64,000 bases of DNA from Oscarella lobularis (Eukaryota > Porifera > Homoscleromorpha > Homosclerophorida > Oscarellidae). Every line of letters starts with the position of its first letter. Position 1 is the stretch's first letter. The notes below the pieces were generated by a model. It worked only from the letters and a program-made list of their open reading frames with translations, was not told the DNA's origin and made no database searches. Shown one piece after another: positions 12,812-23,194 of the stretch. The stretch spans positions 2,170,001 to 2,234,000 of the forward strand of contig NC_089186.1 in assembly GCF_947507565.1 (NCBI RefSeq). The letters run 5' to 3'. The translations under genes and the position numbers were made by a program.

Positions 12812-13729
12812 ATGGATTCGACGTCCGCTCCCACGTCCAATAAGCCTTATCGAGCTTCAATCGTATGGAGAAACGTCGCAGTCATGTCGATTCTGCACGC
12901 TTTCGCACTCTACGGCATCACGATCTTCCATCGACTTCGTTTCTACTCGATCGTCTTCGCCTGTCTCTACCATTTCGTCAGCGGACTCGGAGTGACGGCG
13001 GGCGTCCATCGTTTGTGGTCGCATCGCTGCTATCGCGCCACGCGCCCTCTTCGCGTCTTTCTCATGCTCGCGAACAGCATCGCCATGCAGAACTCGATCT
13101 ACGTGTGGGTGCGCGATCATCGCGTCCATCACAAGTACACCGAAACGTCGGCCGATCCCCACGACGCGAAGCGCGGCTTTTTCTTCTCGCACATCGGCTG
13201 GCTTCTCGTGCGTAAGCACCCTGACGTCATCCAATACGGGAAACAGATCGACTTATCGGACATCGAAAACGATCCCGTAGTCATGTTCCAGCATCGACAC
13301 TACACGGCAATCTCCTTGTTTATGAGTTTTGTCCTGCCTACCGTACTACCCGTCGTCCTGTGGAATGAGAACGCTTGGACGGCTTACTTTTGCGTGGGCG
13401 TGGTCCGTTACTTGTACACGCTCCACTCCACGTGGCTCGTCAACAGCGCCGCGCACATGTGGGGAATGCGTCCCTACGACAAAACGATTCAACCGCGCGA
13501 AAACTACTTCGTGAGTTGGTTCAGCCTGGGCGAGGGTTTTCACAATTATCATCACGTGTTTCCCTTCGACTATCGCACGAGCGAATTCGGTTCGGGAATT
13601 TTCAATCTGACGACTGGTTTCATTGAGACGTGCGTTCGACTCGGACTCGCCAGCCACTGTCGTCGGCCCACCGACGAGACGATAAAACGAAGGATCGAGA
13701 GAACGGGGAACATTTCTCTAGCGAACTAA
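12812..13729 (+). CDS. SCD: Acyl-CoA delta-9 desaturase (stearoyl-CoA desaturase), copy 1
   Basis: An intronless gene of 305 residues. It introduces a delta-9 double bond into saturated acyl-CoA at the ER membrane using cytochrome b5. All three di-iron histidine boxes are present: HRLWSH (about residue 66), HRVHH (about 103) and HNYHH (about 244), plus the NSAAHMWG block with its extra His. Four hydrophobic membrane segments lie around residues 25-45, 48-65, 165-185 and 190-210. The length is about 50 residues shorter than human SCD because the N-terminal tail is short. The second copy follows 414 bp downstream on the same strand. Whether the product makes oleate or palmitoleate cannot be read from sequence. 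Confidence 0.93.
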   Translation: MDSTSAPTSNKPYRASIVWRNVAVMSILHAFALYGITIFHRLRFYSIVFACLYHFVSGLGVTAGVHRLWSHRCYRATRPLRVFLMLANSIAMQNSIYVWVRDHRVHHKYTETSADPHDAKRGFFFSHIGWLLVRKHPDVIQYGKQIDLSDIENDPVVMFQHRHYTAISLFMSFVLPTVLPVVLWNENAWTAYFCVGVVRYLYTLHSTWLVNSAAHMWGMRPYDKTIQPRENYFVSWFSLGEGFHNYHHVFPFDYRTSEFGSGIFNLTTGFIETCVRLGLASHCRRPTDETIKRRIERTGNISLAN

Positions 13730-14143
13730 CACTTTAGCTACTACTATTGGGTCTCTTTTGTATGGGAATTTTCAACGCATAGACGCCTGTCTCTACTAGA
13801 AGAAGAATAAACGTCTCCCTAACAACATTAATATCTAACGCATGACTTTTGCAGGCAAAAAACGAATGCTTTTAGCGAGCATATTACGCATGGAAACCCT
13901 ATCTCGTGTAGAAAAACTCGAACGCGAGGTAATCGTTAGGCAAAATGCAGTAAAGTGCTGTAGAAACATGCAAGTACAGTACTAAGTAGGAGTGACCCGA
14001 TTACATAATTTTCTCCTAGGAGCTGCAAGATGATTGCAGCGTGCGCGTTAATTAAATTACAGTACGTAAGCGGAACGAGAAACAAAGCGTGCATACAGCG
14101 GCTCGCCCACTAACGATCCGTTTGCGCTAAGATTTTGGGGAAA
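13730..14143. other. Spacer between tandem desaturases, with polyadenylation signal
   Basis: AATAAA at 13806-13811 lies about 77 bp after the first stop codon. The remaining ~330 bp should contain the promoter of copy 2; I see no TATA box or clear motif. No other gene is visible. Confidence 0.5.
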
Positions 14144-15064
14144 ATGGCGGACGTGTCGAAGTCGAAGCTTCCCCCGCCGTCGAACGAGCCGTTCAAAGCG
14201 TCTATCGTATGGTCGAACGTCATCATCTTCATTTTTCTGCACACCGGCGCGCTCTACGGGCTCCTAATCGTCGGAGAACTCCAGCTCTACTCATTCCTAT
14301 TCGCCATGGTCTACGCCTTTCTCGGAGGGCTCGGAACGACGGCGGGGGCCCACCGCCTCTGGACGCATCGCTCCTATCGCGCGACGAAGCCCCTGCGCTT
14401 CGCTCTCATGATCTTCAACTCGATCGCCATGCAGAACTCGATCTACGTGTGGGCGCGCGATCATCGCGTCCATCACAAGCACACCGAAACGTCGGCCGAT
14501 CCGCACAACTCGCGTCGCGGCTTCTTTTTCGCTCACATGGGCTGGCTCTTGCTGAAAAAGCATCCCGACGTCGCGAAGTACGGAAAAGAGATCGACCTAT
14601 CGGATCTCGAGAACGATCGCATTGTCATGCTACAGAATCGACACTACGTCAAGTTCGGACTCTTTTTCTCGCTCATTCTGCCTACCGTTCTTCCCGTCGC
14701 GCTTTTGGGAGAGAGCGCGTGGAACGCGTATTTCTCCGTGGGCATGCTGCGCTATGCCTTCAGTCTCCACAGCACGTGGCTCGTGAACAGCGCCGCTCAT
14801 ATGTGGGGCATGCGTCCCTATGACGTCAACATCAATCCGCGCGAAAATTACCTCGTCAGTTGGCTGGCAATCGGCGAAGGCTTTCACAACTATCATCACT
14901 CGTTTCCCTACGATTATCGCACGAGCGAATTTGGACCAAGTCCTTTGAATATAACGACTTGTTTCATTGACATATGCGTTTGGTTGGGACTCGCCAGTCA
15001 CTGTCGTCGACCCACCCAAGAGATGATTAGACGAAAGAAGGAGAAAACGGGACCTCCTGCCTAA
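14144..15064 (+). CDS. SCD: Acyl-CoA delta-9 desaturase, copy 2 (tandem paralogue)
   Basis: Intronless; the first ATG is at 14144 (MADVSKSKL), giving 306 residues. Histidine boxes HRLWTH, HRVHH and HNYHH and the NSAAHMWGMRPYD block are conserved. The protein is very close to copy 1 over the catalytic core (both read QNSIYVWxRDHRVHH and ETSADPH), but the N-terminus and membrane segments have diverged. That suggests an older tandem duplication under constraint rather than a fresh copy. The last residues (KKEKTGPPA) lack any obvious ER retrieval motif. It shares the likely pathway with copy 1; different chain-length preference or expression is possible but not shown. Confidence 0.93.
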   Translation: MADVSKSKLPPPSNEPFKASIVWSNVIIFIFLHTGALYGLLIVGELQLYSFLFAMVYAFLGGLGTTAGAHRLWTHRSYRATKPLRFALMIFNSIAMQNSIYVWARDHRVHHKHTETSADPHNSRRGFFFAHMGWLLLKKHPDVAKYGKEIDLSDLENDRIVMLQNRHYVKFGLFFSLILPTVLPVALLGESAWNAYFSVGMLRYAFSLHSTWLVNSAAHMWGMRPYDVNINPRENYLVSWLAIGEGFHNYHHSFPYDYRTSEFGPSPLNITTCFIDICVWLGLASHCRRPTQEMIRRKKEKTGPPA

Positions 15065-15276
15065 ACTGACATGACATCGTCATCTTATTCATTGTAGTGG
15101 TGTTTGCTTACCTAGTCTTTATTGCACGGTGACTGTTCACTAAATGTATATTATATATAATCCGTATGATTTTACTTTGAGATGAGAACTCAGCACCTAT
15201 GCATACCGAAATCATAACAAACATACATAAATACGTCATAAAAAATGCAAGGAAAGCGGACGGGCGTTTGACTTGC

Positions 15277-18200
15277 CTAGTGACGTCCATAGTGTTCTTC
15301 AAACTTCATTTTGATAAGTCTGCGGTTGACGCCCACCTCCTCGAACCACTTTAGAAGCTTACCTACTGTTGGGGAGTTTGCCTTTTCGCTCCACGACTTG
15401 AGCACTTTGAACATGCGAAGAACGACGCTGGGAGTGGAGTCGCGAATCTCTTGGAGAGTGTCCAAGCTAATGCCAAGGAAAACACTGATGTCTTCCCATT
15501 TTGATCCTTTGACGGCAGCGCATGCTCTCATTACGTCGTCGGGTACCAATTCATCGTCAGAGGGAAAAGAGTCTAAACGCCGATTAATTATTTAATTATT
15601 ATATTCTACAGAACCTATACTGTACCAGAATCGCAAGTAACTGCAACAGGATCTGCAGAGGTGATCATGGGCTAAAGTGGAAAAGTAAACTAGTGAAAAA
15701 ATGTACTTCCTCTTGGTTTTAATCACCTCAAAAACACTCTCTTCAACGATCACCAATTCTCGGACAAGAGAACGATTGCGTTTCTCTGGTCGAGTGGAAA
15801 ATAAGACGTGATTGAGAGCATTGCCATCAAGCTTCTGATCGACTTCGCTGCATGAGTAAATAGCCGGATCTTCGTCGTGTCGACGGAGATGAGAACTGTC
15901 TAAGTAGAACCAGTTGAGAATAGCTCCTGGGCTCCTTTCGTCGCACGCATCAACGATCATCGTCTTCACCTCGTCGAGGAATTCCTTTGCTACTTTAGGA
16001 GAAGCGCTCTTCTCGCTCGACCAGCGAAGGATAATGTCAATGCAACAGTGCTCTTTTTTTATGTCCGATTCGATGAGACATTCAATTATTTTGTCTTCGA
16101 CGATTCTCACCAATTTGACGCCGTCTTTCCACGCTGCGTGACTCGTGTTGGGAAGGCGAGAGCAGCGAGATTGGAAGACGGCGAATGACGACGGCGAGAT
16201 GATGTCGATCGACTTATCGCATTCGTATCGTTGGCCGCGATACACGTCGAACGTCAGATCTTCAACCCAGGCGTCGTCAGGAATTGAATTATTAAGAAGA
16301 GCGGGTATTTGATACACTCCTGGCATGTCTCTCACCGGAATGCAGAGATCCAAGTCGAGAAGAACTTGAATTCCTTCGTCAACTGTCACCACAAATGGAG
16401 ACGGTGTGTCCTTTAGCTGAAGATGATTTTCAAAAGTCTTTAGAGCCAATTCCATTTCGTCTCTGGAGACCTTGCCGGCTTTATGTGACGTCGGCATGCC
16501 GAATAGAAATTCGGGTGGAGCGAGAAGTGGACCGATGACGTTGTGACAAAGCCACGGTGGTTGAACACAAATACGATGACCAAGATTAATAATCTATAAG
16601 AAAATATTAGAGAAAATATAACCAGATAATATTTACTCACTATTCCGACCGAGTCAAGATATCCAACTGCCACCTTTTTCTCGTCTTCGTTTAGAACGAT
16701 GCGAATATCTTGAGCGACCCATTTTTCGAATTCTTCATGCGTCAGGAAATAGGGCAATGGACGTTTTCTCTTCTCATCTGGAAGAGAAAGATGCTTCTCA
16801 ATGGCATGGCACAGTTTGGGAACATCATCGGCCGCCTGTGAAAATTTAGATAAAATCTAAAGGTAAACAATACGACGTAGTCATTACCGTAAGCATTTCT
16901 TCGCGAATTTTATTCAGTTTTTCTCTGCAGTTCTTCATGCGAGCTGATTCGCTCTTGCTGCAATCCAATTCAATCGCGTGCGAAAATTTAAACGTGTCTC
17001 CGAATTCTCCCTCAAGAGTTTCAGCGACATATTTTAGTTCGAGGCTTACTTCACTTCCCGTCTTCCGACTCAAACCAATGAAATTGAAAATTATGACAAG
17101 GTTGGTCAATGAAGTCGAGGAAAGCGTTCGCAACGAAGCCTTAGCGAACGCACACCAATATCGTCCCTTTTGTAGAAGAAGATGAACCTCTTTTGCCCCT
17201 ATTTTTCCTCGAATAGGAAGGACGAGACAGAACAATGTATTGGATTGCTGAAAGAAGAGACCGTGAGCTTTGTGGAACGTCCACTGGGCACCGAAGTCCC
17301 ACGTTGTTCCTTTGCCCACTTTCGGAATATAAAGGGTGCGAATTTCAACTCCAGCTGTGCGATCTTTCGGGTCAATAGGAGGAAGATGTAGTTTCAGAAG
17401 AGAATTGACGAGTGTCGTCTTTCCCGCCATTTCGCTGCCAATTATGCACAATTTAATTGAACCCGGACGAACTATTTCTCGTTGAAGAACGGAAAATCGG
17501 GCAGCGTCCTATTAAATATATACATACGGGAACTGAATCAAAATGATGACGTACGTAATGCTGTCGAAGGAGAGCTCTTCTTTCACCATTACGTGCCACC
17601 TCATAAGGTGTCTTTCCGTCCTGAAATTCACGTCTATAGATTTTCTCTAATTTACAAGAAAATCATGTCACCTCATCTTGACACGTGACGTCAACACCCT
17701 TCTTAATCAAAAGATCAATAACTGATGCGCCTACGCTTAATGAGTATTTTGCAAAGATATGCAATGCATTTTGTTTGTTCTACAAAGATTTGAATAGAGA
17801 ACAATTGAGAAATGAGAATTCTGACTAACTTTATTTCTGACAGAGACATCAGCTCCTAATTCAATTAGTTGCCGAATGACAAGGAAAGAAAAATCAAACG
17901 TATCACATGCTTCCAATAAGGGTGTCCTTCCCTCCTAAAAATAGGATTAACAAACAAAAATGCAAAATATCGTAAGAATGCGACCTTATCAACAGAATTG
18001 ATATCAATGCCTTTCTCAATGACAAGATATCGAAGAACATCTTTCACTTCATCTTCACACTTTGAAGGCCAGGTGGCATAAAACAAAGCGGTCTTCCCTT
18101 CCTGAATAAAAAAGACGGCGATTTGTTGAATTTGTAGCAAATAAACAACATCTCACGTAATCTTTTGCTTGACAGTTTGCTCCTTTTTCACACAAGTAGC

Positions 18201-19314
18201 GAACTTTCGCTAAAGGATTGATGTGACTTCGACACGCCAACATAAAAGACGTTATGCCCACCTGAAGATGAAATAAGAATAAAAGTATCACAAATGAAAT
18301 CTTCTAACCTTGTTGACGCTATTGATATCAGCCTTGTGTTCCACGAGCGATTTCACTCCAAAAATGCTTCCATTGTCGCAGGCACGATGAAGAGGAGTGT
18401 AGCTATACTATTACAAATATTGCACATGTAGCAAACAAAAGCTCAACATATATCACGTGATTAGCAGCATTGACGCTCAATCCCTTTTCAGTAAAAAGAT
18501 AATTAAAAATCTCGTTTGCTTTTTCATATGACGAAAATTGATTTTGAACTGCCCATAACTATAAATCAAAAGTTACTGTTGCGAGAGGGTTGATATCAAT
18601 TCTTTTACAATATCATCTTGTGACGAAATGTAGCCATGTTCTTCGAGATAGACCATCTTCTTAATTGTGTCAACGGAACTTTCACAGGCATAATAATATG
18701 GCGTAAGTCCTCTCTAAAAAAGAGTGATGAGTGAAACCATATGAAATCAATTCCAAGTCATACACTGGCTTCCACGTTGATATTTGCACCGTGACTGACG
18801 AGCCATTCAACGCCAAAAATATTTCCCCACTTGCACGCGCAGTGAAGTGGGCGGAGTTTCATCTGCATCCACGCATCAATTAATTTACCAATACAAAACG
18901 TACCAATACCCATCGTGATAACATTTCAACGTCTTGATTCTTTTGCTCAAGCGCATAGCCGAGCCACTGATCGGCTTCCTCCGCCGAATCGAACTCTCTT
19001 CCCGCCACATAGTGAATTAATGAAGAGCTTTCAAAGTTAGTATCGTACTAACGAAAAGGAGAACACAATGGTGCGCAGCGATGAAAACGCAAACGCTTCA
19101 TACCTGTTCAGATCGAAATCCTTTTACCGTAGAAAGAAAACTCTTCAGTTCATCGTTATTTCTCTCTTCGATTATCGCTCTCAATCGTTCAACAATCGTT
19201 CGGTGATTCTACACAATGTCACTGTTCGATCGCACTACAAGTCTACTAGCTGCGCCTCACAAGCAGATCCACGTCCTTTTTTGCCTTTTTTGGCGAAGAG
19301 AAGAATGTACTCAT
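15277..19314 (-). CDS. Ankyrin-Roc-COR-Death domain protein, copy 1
   Basis: A multi-exon gene starting at 19314 (MSTFFSSPKK) and ending at 15277-15279. The N-terminal helical module has ELKSFLSTVKGFRSEQ and LIHYVAGREFDSAEEADQW. About nine ankyrin repeats follow, mostly one per phase-0 exon (PLHRACD/PLLEACD-type helices, LIELGADVSVRNK). Next is a Roc-like GTPase with P-loop GSEMAGKT (about 17.4 kb), WDFGAQ in place of the usual DxxG motif, and no N/T-K/H-x-D motif where IIFNFIG stands. A COR-like region (about 15.6-16.8 kb, RGQRYECD, ILRWSS, NWFYLDSSHL) and a C-terminal Death domain (about 15.28-15.55 kb, DVMRACAAVKGSKW ... LGISLDTLQEI) complete it. I estimate 1,000-1,100 residues. The architecture resembles DAPK or MFHAS/LRRK-type ROCO proteins without a kinase. 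It is divergent from HAT1 (226 bp). It looks intact. Role unknown; innate sensing or cell death is inferred from the domains. Confidence 0.85.
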
Positions 19315-19540
19315 AACAGAGAAGACGCATGCGCATTCGAGTAACGAAAGTGCGCAACGTGTAGCTCACTATTGAATTAAAATTTCAGCTAGCTATGTAT
19401 GAAAAAATGAAAAATAGAAATGTGTCTGTCGTGTACACTAGATACGGGTAACGTCAAAACTGCCGGGCTCTGTACGCTAATTTACGCTAAGCACACAGGC
19501 TCGGTCTATCCGTAGATCTATCCCAGGGGTCTATCGGAAA

Positions 19541-21628
19541 ATGGCAATAGCTATGGAGAGTAAGCAAGAGCTCGTGTCTCTGTCTGGTCGTTCTACGACT
19601 CTCTAGACTTGGATCTCGTGAAGGAGAAAGCTAGCGAATTTCTAGCCGATGCAAACGAATGTACTCATCTAAAACTAGGTAATGCGCACTACCACATTAA
19701 TCTTCAACAAAGAACACCACTTTTTGACGCTGGGTTTGGGGAGACGGAATGGTCATCCGGGGATTAGAAAAAGTGACGCTTGTTTCTAGTCAAAACGGAA
19801 GGGGACGTTCTAGATGACGCAATTGCCTTTCATCCCGACATGAGTCACCAATTATTTGGAGAATCGTACGTGGACTACATAAAATAAATCCAATTAATTA
19901 ATTAATTAACGAACAAATTCAAAGGGAAATGATTTTTGGATACTCGGAACCTCGCATCGACATCTACTTCGGTGCAGCAACGTTGAACACGTACCTAAAC
20001 TTTTCCTATAAGGCCAAAGTGACGTCCAAGAACAACGCTTTCCTAAAGGATGTTCAGGTGAACCTTTGTATTGCAAGAAGAGACTCTATAATAATAATAA
20101 TTCAATAGCCCGACTCTGTAATTCCCAAATTGGCTGAAAAATTACCTTCTGGTATTTTTCATTTTTTCACGTGATCTTTCTCTCGACTTAATTAATTAAC
20201 CAATTCAGGATTTTGCACAAATCGCGACGAATTCATCGCGAGCCTGGCAGCTGAATCGTCCTTCGTGCCGTTCGGTCGTCAGGTGAATTCCTACGAAACG
20301 ACAACCGAATCGTCGCCACGTCAAATCCACTACGAAATCTATCAGGTAAAAGTAATAAAAACCCGAGAGATTTGGGACCTAAAGGTAGACTAGACCAATT
20401 TAATTTCCCAATACATTAGAGCGATACCCTGACTCCCAGACTAAGGCAATTCCACGAACGACTGCAGATATTCCTTCTCTGGTACATCGACGCTGCATCG
20501 TACATCGGTAGGCCCCTCTCCCCCTATTTATATATATATATATAAAATTGACTTCGCCCATTAGACGTCGACGACGAAAAATGGCGCTTCTTTTTCCTGT
20601 AACACAAAAAGAATTTCGCCCGTTCCACGTACGCGTTCCTTATCTAGATTCGAGAAAGATCTCGTCGACGGTCGAACGTCGTATTCGATTGTCGCCTACG
20701 CGACCGTGTATCAATATTTCGCTTATCCTGATAAGATTCGACCGCGAATAAGGTACGTCTGGAATGAACACTTGCATTTAGAAGGCCATGCACCTGTGCA
20801 TACGATATACCACCGGTGTTTGTTTGGGAGTTTTCTTCATACATTTCGTACTAGTCAGTTCCTCGTATTGCCGCCCTTCCAAAGAAAGGGTCACGGAGGT
20901 AGGGGATTTTATAGAAAGAACGACTCCTAAGCGTCTTTTTATACTCTAGCTCGTCTATTGCAAACGATTTACGACTTTTACATAAGCGATGATCGTGTGA
21001 GGGATATAACGGGTAGGGGCGCGCGTCTTCTAGCTCACCGCCGGTTTTGTTGAGAGTCCTATCGCTTGACGTTAGTCGAGGATCAATCCGATGAATTTTC
21101 ATATCTTCGTAACTACGTCGACTGTTGCAACTGTCTCGACTTGAAATCGTTTCGTCCGGACGCTCTCCAAGCGGGCTTCGACGACGAAATGATCGCCGAA
21201 GCGACGGAGAAACTCAAACTAGTCAAAGTTAGACAGAAAAACACGGGGGGCCCACCCTCCCTCCTTATTGAATACATAAAAAAATAGAGTCAAACGCGAC
21301 GCGTCTACGAGATACTGCGACTTCGAGCGACAAATCGAGGCGACCCGGACGCGTACAGGAAATATCGTCTCGACGTAAAGAATCGCCTGAACAAGCCATT
21401 TCAGGTGAGCGTGTGCGTGTGTGTGGGCAATTCATTGCCTCATACCTTACGCATTAGAGGAAGCAGGCGGAATTGAAGAAGCTCGAGCGCGTTTTGAATC
21501 CTAATGAGATGACGGCGACGGCGATCGCTGGTGCCGGCGTCGACGAGCGTCATCAGCAATTGGCGTCGATGTACGAGTCTCTCGAAACGTCGTATATGGG
21601 AATCATAGAAAAACTCGCTACGTTATAG
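19541..21628 (+). CDS. HAT1: Histone acetyltransferase type B catalytic subunit HAT1
   Basis: Acetylates newly made histone H4 at Lys5 and Lys12 before nucleosome assembly, with RBBP7/RBAP46. About ten exons. Exon 1 (19541-19559) encodes MAIAME and splices at GAGA|GTAAGC to give NLDLVKEKASEFLADANE, then LKL|VKTEGDVLDD, aligned with the human N-terminus. Further landmarks are FHPDMSHQLFGE, GFCTNRDEFI, VPFGRQVNSYE, RQFHERLQIFLLWYIDAAS, YIDVDDEKW, the acetyl-CoA loop LPPFQRKGHG (about 20.87 kb), DITVEDQSDEFSYLRNYVD and RRVYEILRLRATN. The stop is at 21626-21628. Length and order match the family. The intron near 20.75-20.85 kb is slightly longer than neighbours but otherwise ordinary. Confidence 0.93.
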
Positions 21629-21812
21629 TGTCTGTGTGATCTTTGTTATTTCGTTTCTGGGTCCAGCTGGTTCCTAGTGGTTAGTTCGATGCGTATTTTT
21701 AGGGCGTTCTAAATAATTAGATCGTTTTCTGGAAGTCGAGTAGTCAATTTGTGAGAGTGGGTCTATTTGCAAATTCAACTAGAGGGGGGAGGGGTCTTCT
21801 TGCTCCATCTCT

Positions 21813-21820
21813 TATAAATA
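21813..21820 (+). promoter_or_regulatory. TATA box of the TGF-beta ligand gene
   Basis: TATAAATA lies 47 bp upstream of the start codon, so transcription would begin roughly 15-25 bp before the ATG. The other genes here lack such an obvious TATA box. This fits a tightly regulated developmental gene. Confidence 0.6.
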
Positions 21821-21867
21821 GTCGTACACTGCGCACTTCTCCTCATTCGTCCACCGGCTCTACGAGA

Positions 21868-22925
21868 ATGATTTCCTTGCTCATTGTCCTCCTTCTGTAT
21901 CCCCTTCGAGTTGTCTCGTTTGACTACGACGAGTTTCGTCAGACGCATCTCCAGGAGATCAAACATCTTATACTGGAGCAACTCGGTCTGGACAACGTTC
22001 CCAATATATCTCAGAACGTTCGAGACGCGTTGCTGCGGAGGCAGGACGTGCAGGAGGAAATACATCGACTGTCGACGCCCGTCGACGCGCCAAAATCAAC
22101 AAAGTCGACCGAAATCATACCAGCAGCCGGTAAGTTCCGGAGGACTTTTGTCAGGTTCTCGCATATAGACGCACGTCAATTCATGCAGATTGCGCACGAC
22201 GCCTCTGCGCCTTCAACCGAACGATTATAGAACGAATTGACATCGAACAGATTCGCAGCGTTTATTTGCACGTTTATAAACCTGAGTCGCAACCGGAATC
22301 GTCCGCTGCCGGCAGCGGCGAGGCTCCGGCACCTGAAGACGTCATAATGTCAATCAGCGACGATACGAAGACGATCGTCGCCGCCCAGCTCGTCGACGGC
22401 GACGATTACGGGTGGATTCGCGTGCGAATACCTAAGGAAGTCGTCGCACGGGAGACGAACGCTTCGCTTGTCCGTCTTCTCGTGTCCCACAACGAATGCA
22501 TCATGGATCAATGTCCTGGAAGCCGTTGTCCGTATCTAACGGTGACTCACGAGAAGAAATCGTCGCGGAGACGTCGTCGACGAAGCGTTGGTCGGAAGAA
22601 TTGTCGAAGTCGCGATCGAAATCCGAAATGCTGTCGCATGCCGCTCGTCGTAACGGTCAAGGATCTCGGCTGGTCGAACTGGGTTCTCAAACCGGAGACG
22701 TTCGAGGCGTTCTACTGCACGGGCGAGTGTCCGCGGCTCTACAAGGCGTCGTCAGGACACGCGCTCGTCACGTCGATGCTCAAGGGGAAGGTCTATCGCA
22801 AGGCGAAGCCGTGCTGCGTGCCGACGAGTCTCGCTTCGGTGTCGTTCGTTCACTTTACGAAGGAGGGGCTCGTGACGAAGACGAAATTCGAGAACCTGTC
22901 GGTGAATAGTTGCGGATGCAGTTAG
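21868..22925 (+). CDS. TGF-beta superfamily ligand (9-cysteine type)
   Basis: Exons 21868-22129 and 22189-22925 give about 332 residues. A signal peptide is evident (MISLLIVLLLYPLRVVSF). A propeptide of roughly 200 residues follows, then a basic furin-type site (RRRRRRSVGR) and a mature domain of about 105 residues. The knot contains nine cysteines: NCRS, KCCRM, FYCTGECP, KPCCVP and SCGCS. The extra N-terminal cysteine and paired CC match TGF-beta/activin/myostatin rather than 7-Cys BMPs. The WSNW block before the third knot strand is typical. The propeptide is short compared with vertebrate TGF-betas, and subfamily assignment within the superfamily is not secure. It would be secreted and signal through type I/II Ser/Thr kinase receptors. 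The TATA box is 47 bp upstream. Confidence 0.9.
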
Positions 22926-23194
22926 GAGACAAGAAAAAATCAGACGTGCATATCTATATCGTAACCCCTACAGTGATGGAGTTTTTTCAGATGTTATTTT
23001 CAGTTTAGATGAACAACGAGACATAAAACACACGCAGTCTGGGTTATACGAACTATACAGAAGAGCAAAAGAGCCTCAGGTAGCCCAGCTAGCCACCGAT
23101 GGTCAATCAGAAAAAAATAACAACGCAGCGCGGATAAAAAAAAGGACAGCAAAAAAATCAATTAATCGATACGTCAGATTTAATTGATCTAGAG
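22926..23194. other. Convergent 3' spacer between TGF-beta ligand and BICC1
   Basis: 269 bp, A-rich, with no coding signal. It must contain both 3' UTRs. No perfect AATAAA is seen for the ligand; ACATAAAACA at about 23020 is the nearest variant. Confidence 0.4.
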
